From: Alkalihalobacillus sp. CinArs1
Lineage (GTDB): Bacteria; Bacillota; Bacilli; Bacillales; Guptibacillaceae
Length of the DNA stretch: 64,000 bases
Assembly (NCBI RefSeq): GCF_947387515.1
Contig: NZ_CANDOB010000002.1
Coordinates: forward strand, 930,001-994,000
Reading direction: 5' to 3'
Below, in pieces: positions 44,322 through 53,444 of the stretch; position 1 is the stretch's first letter; the number at the start of each line of letters is the position of its first letter. Both the position numbers and the translations under genes were made by a program. A model generated the notes under the pieces. It did not search any database and was not told the origin of the DNA. It was given only the letters and a program-made list of their open reading frames with translations.

Positions 44322-44356
44322 AAACAAGACCGCCTCACATTGGCGGTCTTGTTTCA
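44322..44356 (+). terminator. Bidirectional terminator
   Basis: AAACAAGACCGCC (44322-44334) pairs with GGCGGTCTTGTTT (44342-44354) between convergent genes. Confidence 0.9.
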
Positions 44357-44358
44357 TT

Positions 44359-44535
44359 TTAATGGTTATCTCGTTGGATTCCACGCCAGCTGCTCTTACT
44401 TTTATTCAGGTGGTGACTGAATGATTTGCTCTGTTTAGAAAAGTTTGTTCCGAATGCATGCATGATGATGGCGAGGAATGCAGTTAAACCGATAATGGAC
44501 AAAGCGAACAATGTGAACTCTACGATAAGAGGCAT
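44359..44535 (-). CDS. Small single-span membrane protein, 58 residues
   Basis: ATG 44535 with GGAGGG upstream, TAA 44359. Product MPLIVEFTLFALSIIGLTAF continues as one long hydrophobic helix to residue ~26 (IIMHAF), then a polar, basic tail rich in S, K, H and N ending QRDNH. No signal peptidase site is obvious. It ends at a terminator shared with the DUF4015 gene. No family recognised. Confidence 0.65.
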   Translation of the reverse strand: MPLIVEFTLFALSIIGLTAFLAIIMHAFGTNFSKQSKSFSHHLNKSKSSWRGIQRDNH

Positions 44536-44690
44536 TTCGATCCCTCCAAGTCCTGTTTTTATCAGTTTAGCGAATGTTTAGTTTTTTGAAAAGAGGGAAT
44601 ATTATTGTTTGCAAGCCCTGTCAAGTCTCAGCCACAACTGTATAAATATGTTATACTAATAGTGATCAATTTACTAAAAGGAGTAGATCA

Positions 44691-45254
44691 ATGAACTGGT
44701 ATGAGAAATTGAAGCAATATTTTCCAATTCAAGAAATGAAATCAAAGGAACATATGGACCTGTTGCTTGAAGAAAAAAGCGACACTTACATCAAGGATGA
44801 GGGGCCAAATCATGTACTAATGTATGCAAACTTGCCAGATTTCATCTTTGTGGATTATATCTTTGTTTCCGGTGATGCCAGAGGTCAGGGACTTGGGAAA
44901 AAGCTGATCAATGGATTAAAAGAAAAGAATAAGCCGATTATTCTAGAAGTTGAACCTGTAGATTACGAAGATACCGATACAGAGAAAAGACAGCGCTTTT
45001 ATAAACGTGAAGGATTTAAACACGCTAAATCGATCGGTTACCGGAGACGTTCACTCGCAACAAATGAAATTAATGAAATGGAAATACTGTACTGGTCACC
45101 TGAAGAAGCAGGTGAGAAAGAAATATTTGAAGCGATGAAGCATACGTACCAAGAAATTCATACTTATAAGGATAAGCAATTATACGGCGAATCGTACATG
45201 CCAGTAGATGAAGTACTAAGTTTGAAAGTTGACAAAGAGCTTGTAGAGGACTGA
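44691..45254 (+). CDS. yjbC: GNAT-family acetyltransferase YjbC
   Basis: 187 residues, AAAGGAGTAGATCA before the ATG. The acetyl-CoA motif is FVDYIFVSGDARGQGLGKKL, followed by RFYKREGFKHAKSIGYRR. In B. subtilis yjbC lies just upstream of spx, partly cotranscribed with it and stress-induced; here an RND efflux pair on the opposite strand separates them. Substrate unknown. Confidence 0.85.
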   Translation: MNWYEKLKQYFPIQEMKSKEHMDLLLEEKSDTYIKDEGPNHVLMYANLPDFIFVDYIFVSGDARGQGLGKKLINGLKEKNKPIILEVEPVDYEDTDTEKRQRFYKREGFKHAKSIGYRRRSLATNEINEMEILYWSPEEAGEKEIFEAMKHTYQEIHTYKDKQLYGESYMPVDEVLSLKVDKELVED

Positions 45255-45286
45255 GAAGACTGTTTTTCAACGAGGAGGAAGCTTCT

Positions 45287-45415
45287 ATGAAAAACCGGGA
45301 TAAGAAAAAGAAAAAGAAGCGTGAGATGCTTAAGGATATGTTGAAAAAACGTGTGAATAAATGGAATCCACGTCCTGCAAAGTCACCTGCCTCAAATACA
45401 AAAACGTCAGCATAA
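45287..45415 (+). CDS. Small, very basic protein, 42 residues
   Basis: ATG 45287 with GAGGAGGAAGC upstream, TAA 45413-45415. Product begins MKNRDKKKKKKREMLKDMLK and ends PASNTKTSA. About 15 lysine/arginine residues in 42. It follows yjbC by 32 bases and ends in the terminator hairpin shared with the RND gene. Nucleic-acid or ribosome binding is plausible from charge alone; no family recognised. Confidence 0.65.
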   Translation: MKNRDKKKKKKREMLKDMLKKRVNKWNPRPAKSPASNTKTSA

Positions 45416-45444
45416 AAAAGGAAAGCCACTCGGCTTTCCTTTTT
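45415..45444 (+). terminator. Bidirectional terminator
   Basis: AAAAAGGAAAGCC and GGCTTTCCTTTTT pair (about 45415-45444), loop ACTC, between convergent genes. Confidence 0.9.
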
Positions 45445-45445
45445 A

Positions 45446-48400
45446 TTATTCTGCTGTTTCTCGCTTTTTATCAATACGTTTTTGTTTTCTCATATCGATC
45501 AAGTAATAAACGACAGGTATGAAAATCAATGTAATAAACGTTGCAACAGTTAATCCAAATACGATGACGATCGCCATTGGTTGTTGAATCTCAGTACCTT
45601 CTCCAAATCCAAGAGAGAGTGGTACGAGACCAAGTATCGTTGTGAGAGCCGTCATTAGAATCGGTCGTAGTCGAACAGGACCAGCTTCTAGGATAGCTGA
45701 CTTCGTGTCCTTCCCAGTTGCGCGCAGCTGGTTGATGTAATCCACTAGTACGATCGCGTTGTTTACGACGATCCCGGTTAATATCAGCATTCCGACGAGT
45801 GAACCGACTCCAAGGGGCTGGAACGTAATGAGCAAGCCTACGATGATTCCAATAGCCGTTAAAGGAACAGAGAACATGATGATAAATGGGTAAAGGAATG
45901 ATTCAAACTGACCTGCCATTACCATATAGACTAGCAAGATGGCGAGCGCTAGTGCCCCTGAAAGTTTGAAGAAAGCATCGTTCATCTGTTCGTCCTGTCC
46001 ACCAAAGGTAATTTTGTACGCATTGCTTGGAAGAGGCACGTCTTCGACTAGCTTCTCTCGGATCTCGTCTGTTACGGTCCCTAGATCTCGGTTTAAGAGG
46101 CTTGCCGTTATCTCGACCTGTCGTAACCGATCACTTCGAGTAATTTCAGATGGGCCCAATCCTCGCTTGATCTCAGCCACTGCAGATAAAGGAATCTTTT
46201 GCCCCGTTTGCGTTTCGATCAATAAGCTCGAAAGCGAATCTAGAGAATCGGTATACTTTTCTTCTACCGTTAACCGGATATCAAGCTGTTTTCCATCTCT
46301 TGCAAGGTTACTTGCTACTAACCCTTGAGTTGCGTTCGAAATGGCAGTTGAAATTTGAGTACTTCCTACACCATAGCTCGCTGCTTTTTCTCGATCGATC
46401 AAGATTTGTACTTCAGGGTTGTTCGACTCGATACTAGAGGTAGGCTCCCTGACGCCGTCAACTTCTGAGATACTCTTGACGACATCTTCTGATAGTTCTT
46501 TCAAGACATCTAGGTCTGGTCCGATAATGTTGATCGCGATCGGATCCGCATTGAAACCAGAATCACTTGCCGAAACCATAATTTCTGCGTTCGGAATGTC
46601 TTTCAGCTGAGTTCGAATCTTTTCAGCAACCTCGAGGTCAGACGAGTTTCGTTCATTGATCGGGACGAGCAATACACTGTATGTGGCCCGGTTCGTTTGG
46701 CTGCCTGCGCCAACGCTGAAATTATCTGTACCACCAGCCGTAAGGTATGAAAGCTTTACTTCTGGTATTTCTTCTAATACGTTATCGATTTCTTCTGTTA
46801 CATTGGTTGTCGCATCTAGTGAACTTCCTGCTGGTAGCTTTGCAGAAATATTCACGAAGCTCTGGTCTTGAGCAGGTAAGAATTCTGTGCCGATAAACGG
46901 TGTTCCTGCAGCGGATAAGACCAATAAGCCAATCGTTAACCCAACTGTTTTCTTTGGGTGCCTTAGAGATTTATCTAACAAGCGTTTGTACCATCCGTTC
47001 AATCGTTCGAATCTCAGTTGAAACCCTGATTTTGATGAGTTTCGGTTCATTAAGAGAGACGATAGTAACGGTACGATGATCAATGCTGTAAACAACGATG
47101 CAAGAAGAGAAAACGTCACTGCGAGTGCTAATGGCTTAAAGAGCTGCGCTGCTAGGCCAGTAACGAATACGATCGGTAAAAATACGACAACAGTGGTGGT
47201 CGTTGATGCTATGATCGCACTTCCTACTTCTTTCGTACCTTCTACAGCTGCATCTTTTATCGATTTTCCTTCTTGCCTTAACCTGTAAATATTCTCGAGT
47301 ATGACGATCGAGTTATCCACCATCATACCGACCCCAAGGGCTAATCCACCGAGTGTAAGTAAGTTGATCGTTTGACCTGAAAAATACATCAAGATGAATG
47401 CGCCTACGATGGAGATTGGAATCGAGAGGCCGATGATGAGAGTGCTTCGTATGTTTCTTAAGAAGAGATAGAGCACAGCTGCTGCAAGAATACTCCCGAT
47501 GATGATGTTCCAAACAACGGCGCGAATGGATTGGTTAATAAATTTTGCCTGATCAAAAACAGTCTTGATCTCCATATCAGAAGGAAGGGAGGGCTCGATT
47601 TCCTCTAACTTTTCATTGATCTGACTAACAACTTGAACCGTGTTAGAGCCAGACTGTTTCTGTATGGAGAAGCCTATCGCTGGTTCTCCGTTTAAATAGC
47701 TTTCCTGTGCGGAAGGCTTCATTGTTTCTTCAATCGTTACGAGTTGATTCAATTTGACCGGACCATTTTCAGTTGGGACCGATAAATTTTTCAAGTCATC
47801 CACAGATTCAAATTCCCCGGTGACCCGAAGCGGAAGGTTCTTATTCTCAGTTTCGATCGAGCCACTCGGGATATTCAGGTTTTCTGACCCGATGAGCTGT
47901 TGAAGGTTCGTTAGCGTAACGCCATATTGACTGAGTCTGTCTGGATCAGCTGTAAGTCGAATTTCTTTTTCTAACTGCCCTTCTATCGTAACGGCTGCAA
48001 CGCCAGGTACGGAATCGAGTGCAGGCTTAATCTGATCTTCAATCGTTTGTTTGATATCGGTTAGTTCTTCTTCAGATCCTGCAACACCTAACTGCATGAT
48101 AGGGATGTCACTAGGATTGAACCGTAACACTTTCGGAATCGGAACATCTGAAGGAAGTGAATCCCGGACAGCATCGATTTGCTCACGCATATTGAGGGTG
48201 GCAAAATCCATATCTGTCCCCCATTCAAACGAGACCAATATCAATGCGCCGCCGTTTCGGGAGATGGATGAGATGCTTTCAACGTTTGGAAGCGTACCCA
48301 TCACGTTTTCTAAAGGAGATGCGAGTAGGTTTTCTACTTCTTCAGGTCCTGCGCCTTCATATGTAACCGTTACGGCTGCAACGGGGAAAGTTAAATCCGG

Positions 48401-48511
48401 AAAAAGGTCAACAGGCATATTTCGTAAGGAAACCGTACCGATGATGAGAATGAAAACGATGACCATTCCCATAGCGATCGGACGAAAAACAGAAAGTTTA
48501 GCAATATTCAT
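45446..48511 (-). CDS. RND-family efflux transporter, SwrC/AcrB-like
   Basis: 1021 residues, the normal AcrB/HAE1 length, with twelve membrane helices and two large external loops. The N-terminus IAKLSVFRPIAMGMVIVFILI..MPVDLFPDLTFP is diagnostic, and the proton relay lies in helix 4 (GMMVDNSIVILENIYRL). In Gram-positives such pumps work without an outer-membrane channel; SwrC of B. subtilis exports surfactin and supports swarming. The substrate here is unknown. Starts 11 bases after the adaptor gene stop, so they are one operon. Confidence 0.9.
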   Translation of the reverse strand: MNIAKLSVFRPIAMGMVIVFILIIGTVSLRNMPVDLFPDLTFPVAAVTVTYEGAGPEEVENLLASPLENVMGTLPNVESISSISRNGGALILVSFEWGTDMDFATLNMREQIDAVRDSLPSDVPIPKVLRFNPSDIPIMQLGVAGSEEELTDIKQTIEDQIKPALDSVPGVAAVTIEGQLEKEIRLTADPDRLSQYGVTLTNLQQLIGSENLNIPSGSIETENKNLPLRVTGEFESVDDLKNLSVPTENGPVKLNQLVTIEETMKPSAQESYLNGEPAIGFSIQKQSGSNTVQVVSQINEKLEEIEPSLPSDMEIKTVFDQAKFINQSIRAVVWNIIIGSILAAAVLYLFLRNIRSTLIIGLSIPISIVGAFILMYFSGQTINLLTLGGLALGVGMMVDNSIVILENIYRLRQEGKSIKDAAVEGTKEVGSAIIASTTTTVVVFLPIVFVTGLAAQLFKPLALAVTFSLLASLFTALIIVPLLSSLLMNRNSSKSGFQLRFERLNGWYKRLLDKSLRHPKKTVGLTIGLLVLSAAGTPFIGTEFLPAQDQSFVNISAKLPAGSSLDATTNVTEEIDNVLEEIPEVKLSYLTAGGTDNFSVGAGSQTNRATYSVLLVPINERNSSDLEVAEKIRTQLKDIPNAEIMVSASDSGFNADPIAINIIGPDLDVLKELSEDVVKSISEVDGVREPTSSIESNNPEVQILIDREKAASYGVGSTQISTAISNATQGLVASNLARDGKQLDIRLTVEEKYTDSLDSLSSLLIETQTGQKIPLSAVAEIKRGLGPSEITRSDRLRQVEITASLLNRDLGTVTDEIREKLVEDVPLPSNAYKITFGGQDEQMNDAFFKLSGALALAILLVYMVMAGQFESFLYPFIIMFSVPLTAIGIIVGLLITFQPLGVGSLVGMLILTGIVVNNAIVLVDYINQLRATGKDTKSAILEAGPVRLRPILMTALTTILGLVPLSLGFGEGTEIQQPMAIVIVFGLTVATFITLIFIPVVYYLIDMRKQKRIDKKRETAE

Positions 48512-48522
48512 TTCGTTTCAAC

Positions 48523-49725
48523 TCAATTCTGTACCTGTATTTCAGATGATTCAGATAGACGGTCTTTACCATTCGTAACGACATCATCTTCAGTTGTTAG
48601 CCCATCTGTTATTTGGATAGTCTCATTAGATTCTGCACCTAATTTGACCGAAACTTTTTTCACTTTCTTTCCTTGTGAGACAAAGACGTAGGTGTCGTCT
48701 TCTCCATATACAATCGATTCTTTTGGTACAACCAGCGCATCTTCGACCACATCCGTTTTAATAAAAGCCGTTGCTTTCATGCCGCCTTTGATTTTATTGT
48801 CTTTGTTTTCAAGTTCGATATCGATCACAAATGAGCCGGTTTGTTCATTTGCTGTCGGTGGAATTTCGCTAAGTTCTCCAGAAAAGGAACCATCGATTCC
48901 ATCGAAAGTAATGGAGACTTTCTGCCCTTTAGAAAGTTTGCTGATTTGAAAGCTGTTTACTTGAAATGATGCCACGACCGGGTCCATATTGACCACGACA
49001 GCGAGTGGAGAATTAGGGACTGCAGTGGCATTTTCCTCTGCGTTGATTTGAGAGATAACGCCTGTGATCGGTGACTCGATCGTTGTGGCATTAAGAACAT
49101 CTCTAGCCTGGTTCAGACTTGCGCGTGTTTCAGCAAGCTGAGACTCGAGCTGAGTGACGTTTCCAGCCGACATAGACGGGAGAGAGGCTGCAGCTTGCGA
49201 TAGCTCCGCTTGCTTAATCGCGACTTCTAAACTTTCTTTCAAAACGTCTGAAGCAGTTACTTCTTCCGTATCGATTTGGTTAAGTAGTGTTTGAGATCGC
49301 TCTAACGATGCGTTCAATTCTTCTTGCATCGCTTTTAACTCTTTCGCATTTTTCTCTGCTTCACTTGATAATTGTTTTGCTTGGGAAACTGCTTTTTCAA
49401 GTTCATCGACTGCATTTGAAAGGTTGGCAACGTTTCGCCTTGCAGCTGTATCATCCAACGTTGCGATGAGATCCCCTTTTTCAACAGAACTTCCTACTTT
49501 AACGTTCAGTTCGACGATTTCTAAAGGAGAAGGAGCTACGAGTGGAATCGTAGTGCCAGGGATAGCTTGTCCTGTTAATTCAAGCTCATCAGATAATTCG
49601 GTCTTCTTAACGTCTGCAACCTCTACAGGGATCGGTTGATCCTTTGTTTCGGTACTCGTTATTTCAGGAGTGGTACATGCGCTTGTGAGTACAAGCACTC
49701 CTGCTAAATAAATCGCTTTCTTCAT
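48523..49725 (-). CDS. RND efflux adaptor (membrane fusion) lipoprotein
   Basis: 400 residues from ATG 49725, GAGGTG upstream. A lipobox LTSAC anchors it to the outer face of the membrane. The order lipoyl half, long coiled-coil (about residues 85-200, rich in E, K, Q, L), second lipoyl half (ATTIESPITGVISQINAEENA), beta-barrel and membrane-proximal domain is that of HlyD/AcrA-type adaptors. First gene of the pump operon. B. subtilis swrC has no such partner next to it. Confidence 0.88.
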   Translation of the reverse strand: MKKAIYLAGVLVLTSACTTPEITSTETKDQPIPVEVADVKKTELSDELELTGQAIPGTTIPLVAPSPLEIVELNVKVGSSVEKGDLIATLDDTAARRNVANLSNAVDELEKAVSQAKQLSSEAEKNAKELKAMQEELNASLERSQTLLNQIDTEEVTASDVLKESLEVAIKQAELSQAAASLPSMSAGNVTQLESQLAETRASLNQARDVLNATTIESPITGVISQINAEENATAVPNSPLAVVVNMDPVVASFQVNSFQISKLSKGQKVSITFDGIDGSFSGELSEIPPTANEQTGSFVIDIELENKDNKIKGGMKATAFIKTDVVEDALVVPKESIVYGEDDTYVFVSQGKKVKKVSVKLGAESNETIQITDGLTTEDDVVTNGKDRLSESSEIQVQN

Positions 49726-49935
49726 TATGTTCACCTCAAAAGTAGTGTCTCTTGTACGAATACTATCATGTGGAAAAGTGTGGTGCTTAAATAAAATAAA
49801 ACATTTTGAAACAATTTATGTTTAGAAGGGCAACGATGGGGGAAGTAGAAGATAGAATCAGGATTACATGTATAAGAATTGTACAACTAAATTGTAACTT
49901 TTGTCATCACCCTAGTTATTTTTTTCACAGTGTAG

Positions 49936-49941
49936 TATAAT
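49936..49941 (+). promoter_or_regulatory. Candidate -10 box of spx
   Basis: TATAAT at 49936-49941, about 70 bases before the spx start; no convincing -35 box is visible. The 284-base gap upstream is AT-rich, and the last ~50 bases include the spx leader. spx is known in B. subtilis to have several promoters. Confidence 0.45.
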
Positions 49942-50009
49942 ATAAATTGTGAGAAGATAATGTTTCTAAATAAAGAATAATGTTCATTTATAGAAAGGAG
50001 CCAATCCTT

Positions 50010-50408
50010 ATGGTAACACTCTATACATCTCCAAGCTGCACATCTTGTCGAAAAGCAAAAGCATGGCTACAGGAGCACGACATTTCATTCACAGAACGTA
50101 ACATATTTGCTGAACCCCTCACGATTGAAGAGGTTAAAGAAATTCTTCGTATGACTGAGGACGGAACAGATGAAATTATATCAACTCGCTCAAAAACATT
50201 CCAGGAATTGGGCTTGAATTTAGACAACGTTTCACTTCAGGAATTGTTTGAGCTAATTAGTGAATACCCTGGATTGCTTCGTCGTCCAATCATTTTAGAT
50301 GAGAAGCGTCTACAAGTGGGTTACAACGAAGATGAAATTCGTCGATTCCTTCCACGTAAAGTTCGTACATTTCAACTTCAAGAAGCTACACAGCGTCTTG
50401 TAAATTAA
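50010..50408 (+). CDS. spx: Stress regulator Spx
   Basis: 132 residues from ATG 50010, with GAAAGGAGCC upstream. An ArsC-like fold with the redox CTSC (Cys10, Cys13) that senses disulfide stress, then [28 protein letters not shown]. Spx binds the alpha C-terminal domain of RNA polymerase and controls thiol-stress genes. It is kept low by ClpXP with the adaptor YjbH, whose gene is at 55906. The ArsC-type fold and length match B. subtilis Spx. Confidence 0.96.
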   Translation: MVTLYTSPSCTSCRKAKAWLQEHDISFTERNIFAEPLTIEEVKEILRMTEDGTDEIISTRSKTFQELGLNLDNVSLQELFELISEYPGLLRRPIILDEKRLQVGYNEDEIRRFLPRKVRTFQLQEATQRLVN

Positions 50409-50409
50409 T

Positions 50410-50446
50410 AAAAACTTCTACAGGAGATTCCTGTAGAAGTTTTTTT
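50410..50446 (+). terminator. Bidirectional terminator
   Basis: AAAAACTTCTACAGGA (50410-50425) and TCCTGTAGAAGTTTTT (50429-50444) form a perfect 16-bp stem with loop GAT, between convergent spx and yjbE. Confidence 0.94.
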
Positions 50447-51119
50447 AGTTACGAACCGTTTTGTTAGCTTTCCTTTTATAATACCATCCTCCGATGATAA
50501 TTATTAATAAGAATAACCAGTGGGTAGGATATTCTAAAGACGGGTACGTGTAATAAAATGCTTTGAGTTCAGGAGCATTCGTTAACATTTTTCCTGCAGT
50601 TAATGCGAGTATCCCCGCTCCAACGTAAATGAGAAAAGGGAAGCGGTTTAGAGCATGTAGAATCATTCTGCTCCCCCATACGATGATGGGGATAGAGATC
50701 AGTAAGCCGAAGACGACCAGATACAGCTTTCCGTGGGCTGCTCCTGCAATAGCGAGAACATTATCAAGCCCCATGATCAGGTCAGCAATGACAATCGTCC
50801 TGATCGCACCCCAGAAGGAAAACTTAGAGTCGATCGTTTCTGTGCTCTCATCATCCTTCAGAAGCTTGAGTGATATCAGAAGTAAGAACAGACTTCCGAT
50901 GATCAACAAGTAAGGAAGAGTCAATAAATAGACGGCAACAATGGTTAGTGCTATTCTTAGACCTACAGCGAGTGCTGTACCGATTAAAATCGCTTTACCT
51001 CTGTTGGATTCAGGCAAATTTCGACAGGCAAGAGCAATGACGACTGCATTATCACCTCCGAGTACGATATCGATACCGATAATGAACAAAATCGAAGTGA
51101 TGATTTCTGTTTCGAACAA
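50445..51119 (-). CDS. yjbE: TerC-family membrane protein YjbE
   Basis: About 224 residues and seven membrane helices. The TerC acid motifs IDIVLGGDNAVVIALA and ADLIMGLDNVLAIAGAAHG are both present. The family is linked to metal (manganese) export and metalation of secreted proteins. The start is uncertain: TTG 51119 has GGGAG nine bases upstream, while TTG 51128 overlaps it. No yybP-ykoY manganese riboswitch is visible upstream. Location between spx and mecA matches B. subtilis. Confidence 0.85.
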   Translation of the reverse strand: MFETEIITSILFIIGIDIVLGGDNAVVIALACRNLPESNRGKAILIGTALAVGLRIALTIVAVYLLTLPYLLIIGSLFLLLISLKLLKDDESTETIDSKFSFWGAIRTIVIADLIMGLDNVLAIAGAAHGKLYLVVFGLLISIPIIVWGSRMILHALNRFPFLIYVGAGILALTAGKMLTNAPELKAFYYTYPSLEYPTHWLFLLIIIIGGWYYKRKANKTVRN

Positions 51120-51178
51120 TGGCGCCAACTCCCGGATTTAGTTAAATTTTACAATCATGACAGGAGCATACAGGGGCA

Positions 51179-51214
51179 AGCTATACACATAAATATTTAT
51201 ATCGTGTATATGCT
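51179..51214. promoter_or_regulatory. Palindrome between yjbE and mecA
   Basis: AGC-TATACAC (51179-51188) and GTGTATA-TGCT (51204-51214) are inverted repeats with one bulged base; the centre ATAAATATTTAT is itself a palindrome. It lies about 60 bases upstream of yjbE and 174 upstream of mecA. No known operator matches it by eye. Confidence 0.5.
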
Positions 51215-51387
51215 GTAATATGAGTGAAAAACAAACGTTTTTTTATTTCCATTCTTTGAAGTTTTATCATAGAATGGTATTACAAGAGAAAAGCGGTTTG
51301 GTTTAATCGCTTGAGGGAATGAAACAATAAGGAGTATCCCAGAGGGAATAGCCTTCCGGTTAAACAAACAGGAGGGAGAGAAAACGG

Positions 51388-52068
51388 ATGGAAATAGAAC
51401 GAGTCAACGCAAATACATTAAAATTCTTTATCACGTATAGGGACATTGAAAATAGAGGATTTGATCGAGAAGAAATTTGGTACGATCGAGAAAGAGGAGA
51501 AGAGCTGTTCTGGGAAATGATGGATGAAGCGCATCAGCGAGAGCAATTTTCACTGGAAGGTCCGCTCTGGATACAAGTACAGGCCTTAGAAAAAGGTTTG
51601 GAAATCATCGTTACACGTGCGCAGATGTCTAACGACGGCTCTAAACTTGAATTACCGATCTCTGAAGATAAACAATTGGATCTTCCAATCGATGAGAATA
51701 TTGATAAAATTTTAGACGACAAATTCACGATTCAAAGTAGTCATGAGACAGAGGAAGCAGAACAGCTTGAAGAAGAAGAACTCACCTTCACAATTGGATT
51801 TAAAGATTTTGAAGATGTCATCTCTTTAGCTCATGGATTTGATGCAGATGGAGTTGAAAACGGGCTGTACAATTTCGAAGACAGATATTACCTCCACGTT
51901 GTTTTTGACGAAGCATTGAGCGAAGATGATCAGGATAACCGCTTGAGCCAGTTGTTAGAGTACGGATATGAGTCAGATCTAACAGTTCACAGGATGCAAG
52001 AATACGGTAAGGAAATTCTCTCTGAACAGGCTCTTGAACAGCTCCGTGTTCACTTCCCACTCTTATAA
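51388..52068 (+). CDS. mecA: Adaptor protein MecA
   Basis: 226 residues; AGGAGGGAG before the ATG. N-terminal target-binding domain (MEIERVNANTLKFFITYRDIE, EEIWYDRERGEELFWEMM), acidic linker around residues 95-130, and C-terminal ClpC-binding domain (TFTIGFKDFEDVISLAHGF). It delivers ComK to ClpCP and so holds competence off, and also acts on sporulation. Stand-alone gene with terminator. Confidence 0.95.
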   Translation: MEIERVNANTLKFFITYRDIENRGFDREEIWYDRERGEELFWEMMDEAHQREQFSLEGPLWIQVQALEKGLEIIVTRAQMSNDGSKLELPISEDKQLDLPIDENIDKILDDKFTIQSSHETEEAEQLEEEELTFTIGFKDFEDVISLAHGFDADGVENGLYNFEDRYYLHVVFDEALSEDDQDNRLSQLLEYGYESDLTVHRMQEYGKEILSEQALEQLRVHFPLL

Positions 52069-52074
52069 ACCATT

Positions 52075-52104
52075 GCCGATTTCAATAAGAAATCGGCTTT
52101 TTTT
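52075..52104 (+). terminator. Terminator of mecA
   Basis: GCCGATTTC (52075-52083) pairs with GAAATCGGC (52089-52097), followed by TTTTTTT. Confidence 0.92.
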
Positions 52105-52177
52105 ATTTTTATAAAAAGAGGAAAATTGTGAGAGAGAAGAGAATACTATCGCATCTAATTAAAATCGAGGTGAACAG

Positions 52178-53350
52178 ATGTTAAAAGCTGTATCAAGCGT
52201 TGGATCAATCTTGAATTTTGCTGAGAACAAAGAGGGGTTAGATTCTCTGATAAAGCTTCGTAAGACTACTGACTTTTACTGCCCAAGTTGTAATGGATCA
52301 GTCGTCATGAGACTCGGTCAGAAAAAAGTTTGGCATTTTGCCCACCGTGCCCATGCCCCTTGTGTTGATCCGTGGGAGGTTGAGTCTAGCTATCATCTTT
52401 CGGGCAAAGAACAGCTTTACCGCTGGTTAAGAAATGAGCACGCTGACGTTGAAGTAGAGACATATCTACCAGAGCCTCGAAAACGGCCAGATCTCTTTTT
52501 AAAGTCACGTAACCTTGCTATCGAGTACCAATGCTCATCCATAGAAGAAGCCCTCTTACAGCACCGCTCAGACAGTTATTATCAAAGTGGGCTCGACGTA
52601 TGGTGGATCTTAGGTAAGAGTCGACTCAGAAGTAAGTATCGTTTTATCCACTCGGTAAGTTCCATGGAGTGGGCAGCTGTTAAAATGATAAACCATACAC
52701 CAATTCTCTTTTATTACTGTCCATTTGAAAAACTATTCTCCCTCGTTGTACCCCAGTATAGTTTGACCCCTACAAAAATCGTTTGTACTTCACAAATAAT
52801 CTCTCTTGAAACCACCTCGATCACTTCTCTTTTTCAGCCTCACGTAACAACACTCTCTCACTCTCATATCAATTGGATCTGGCTTAAACAAAAACGAATC
52901 TGGCGAATGAATCCTCATGGCGAAAAAAGTTATGCCTATTTTTATATGAGGAAACTTTTATACAAAAAAGGAGGGACACTCAGACTGTTCCCTTCAGAAG
53001 CAGGCATCCCCTCATCCTCAAATTATTGGATCGAAACCCCAGCGTATTTATGGCAATCTTGGATTTCGTTAGTTTTCCTTCAAAACCTACGTCCCAAATC
53101 AACGTTTACACTTCATCATCTTTCTAATTCCTTTAAAGAACTCATTTCTCGTGGCATTATCAAAGTACGAACCCAATCATTCGAAGAAGGGATCGAACTC
53201 TCTTTAAGAGGTTACCTCTCGCAACTCATCACGTTATCCGTCCTCAAAAAAAGAGGAGATCGGTATGAAAAAATACATCAACCCGCCATGCATCATTCTG
53301 TCGAAATCGCTTTAAAATCAGATGAAAGAGTACTTTCAAATCTTAGCTAA
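52178..53350 (+). CDS. coiA: Competence protein CoiA
   Basis: 390 residues, GAGGTGAACAG before the ATG. N-terminal zinc-finger-like FYCPSCNGSVVMRLG..KVWHFAHR, then a nuclease-like core PDLFLKSRNLAIEYQCSSI (D-E-x-Q), and a variable C-terminal half. CoiA assists recombination of DNA taken up during transformation. mecA lies just upstream and pepF follows, as in B. subtilis. The gene has noticeably more C-rich codons in its second half, seen in other coiA genes. Confidence 0.9.
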   Translation: MLKAVSSVGSILNFAENKEGLDSLIKLRKTTDFYCPSCNGSVVMRLGQKKVWHFAHRAHAPCVDPWEVESSYHLSGKEQLYRWLRNEHADVEVETYLPEPRKRPDLFLKSRNLAIEYQCSSIEEALLQHRSDSYYQSGLDVWWILGKSRLRSKYRFIHSVSSMEWAAVKMINHTPILFYYCPFEKLFSLVVPQYSLTPTKIVCTSQIISLETTSITSLFQPHVTTLSHSHINWIWLKQKRIWRMNPHGEKSYAYFYMRKLLYKKGGTLRLFPSEAGIPSSSNYWIETPAYLWQSWISLVFLQNLRPKSTFTLHHLSNSFKELISRGIIKVRTQSFEEGIELSLRGYLSQLITLSVLKKRGDRYEKIHQPAMHHSVEIALKSDERVLSNLS

Positions 53351-53444
53351 CATGCGAGTATTGTCGAGCGAAAATGTAAGAATAATAAGAGAAATATGAT
53401 AGGATAATTAATGTATATGAAAATATGATGGAGGTGTCTGATAG

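Noticed and set aside
51120-51387. yybP-ykoY manganese riboswitch before yjbE
   Set aside because: The expected conserved GGGGAGTAG and GCTACGCGC-type elements are absent; only an unrelated palindrome is seen.
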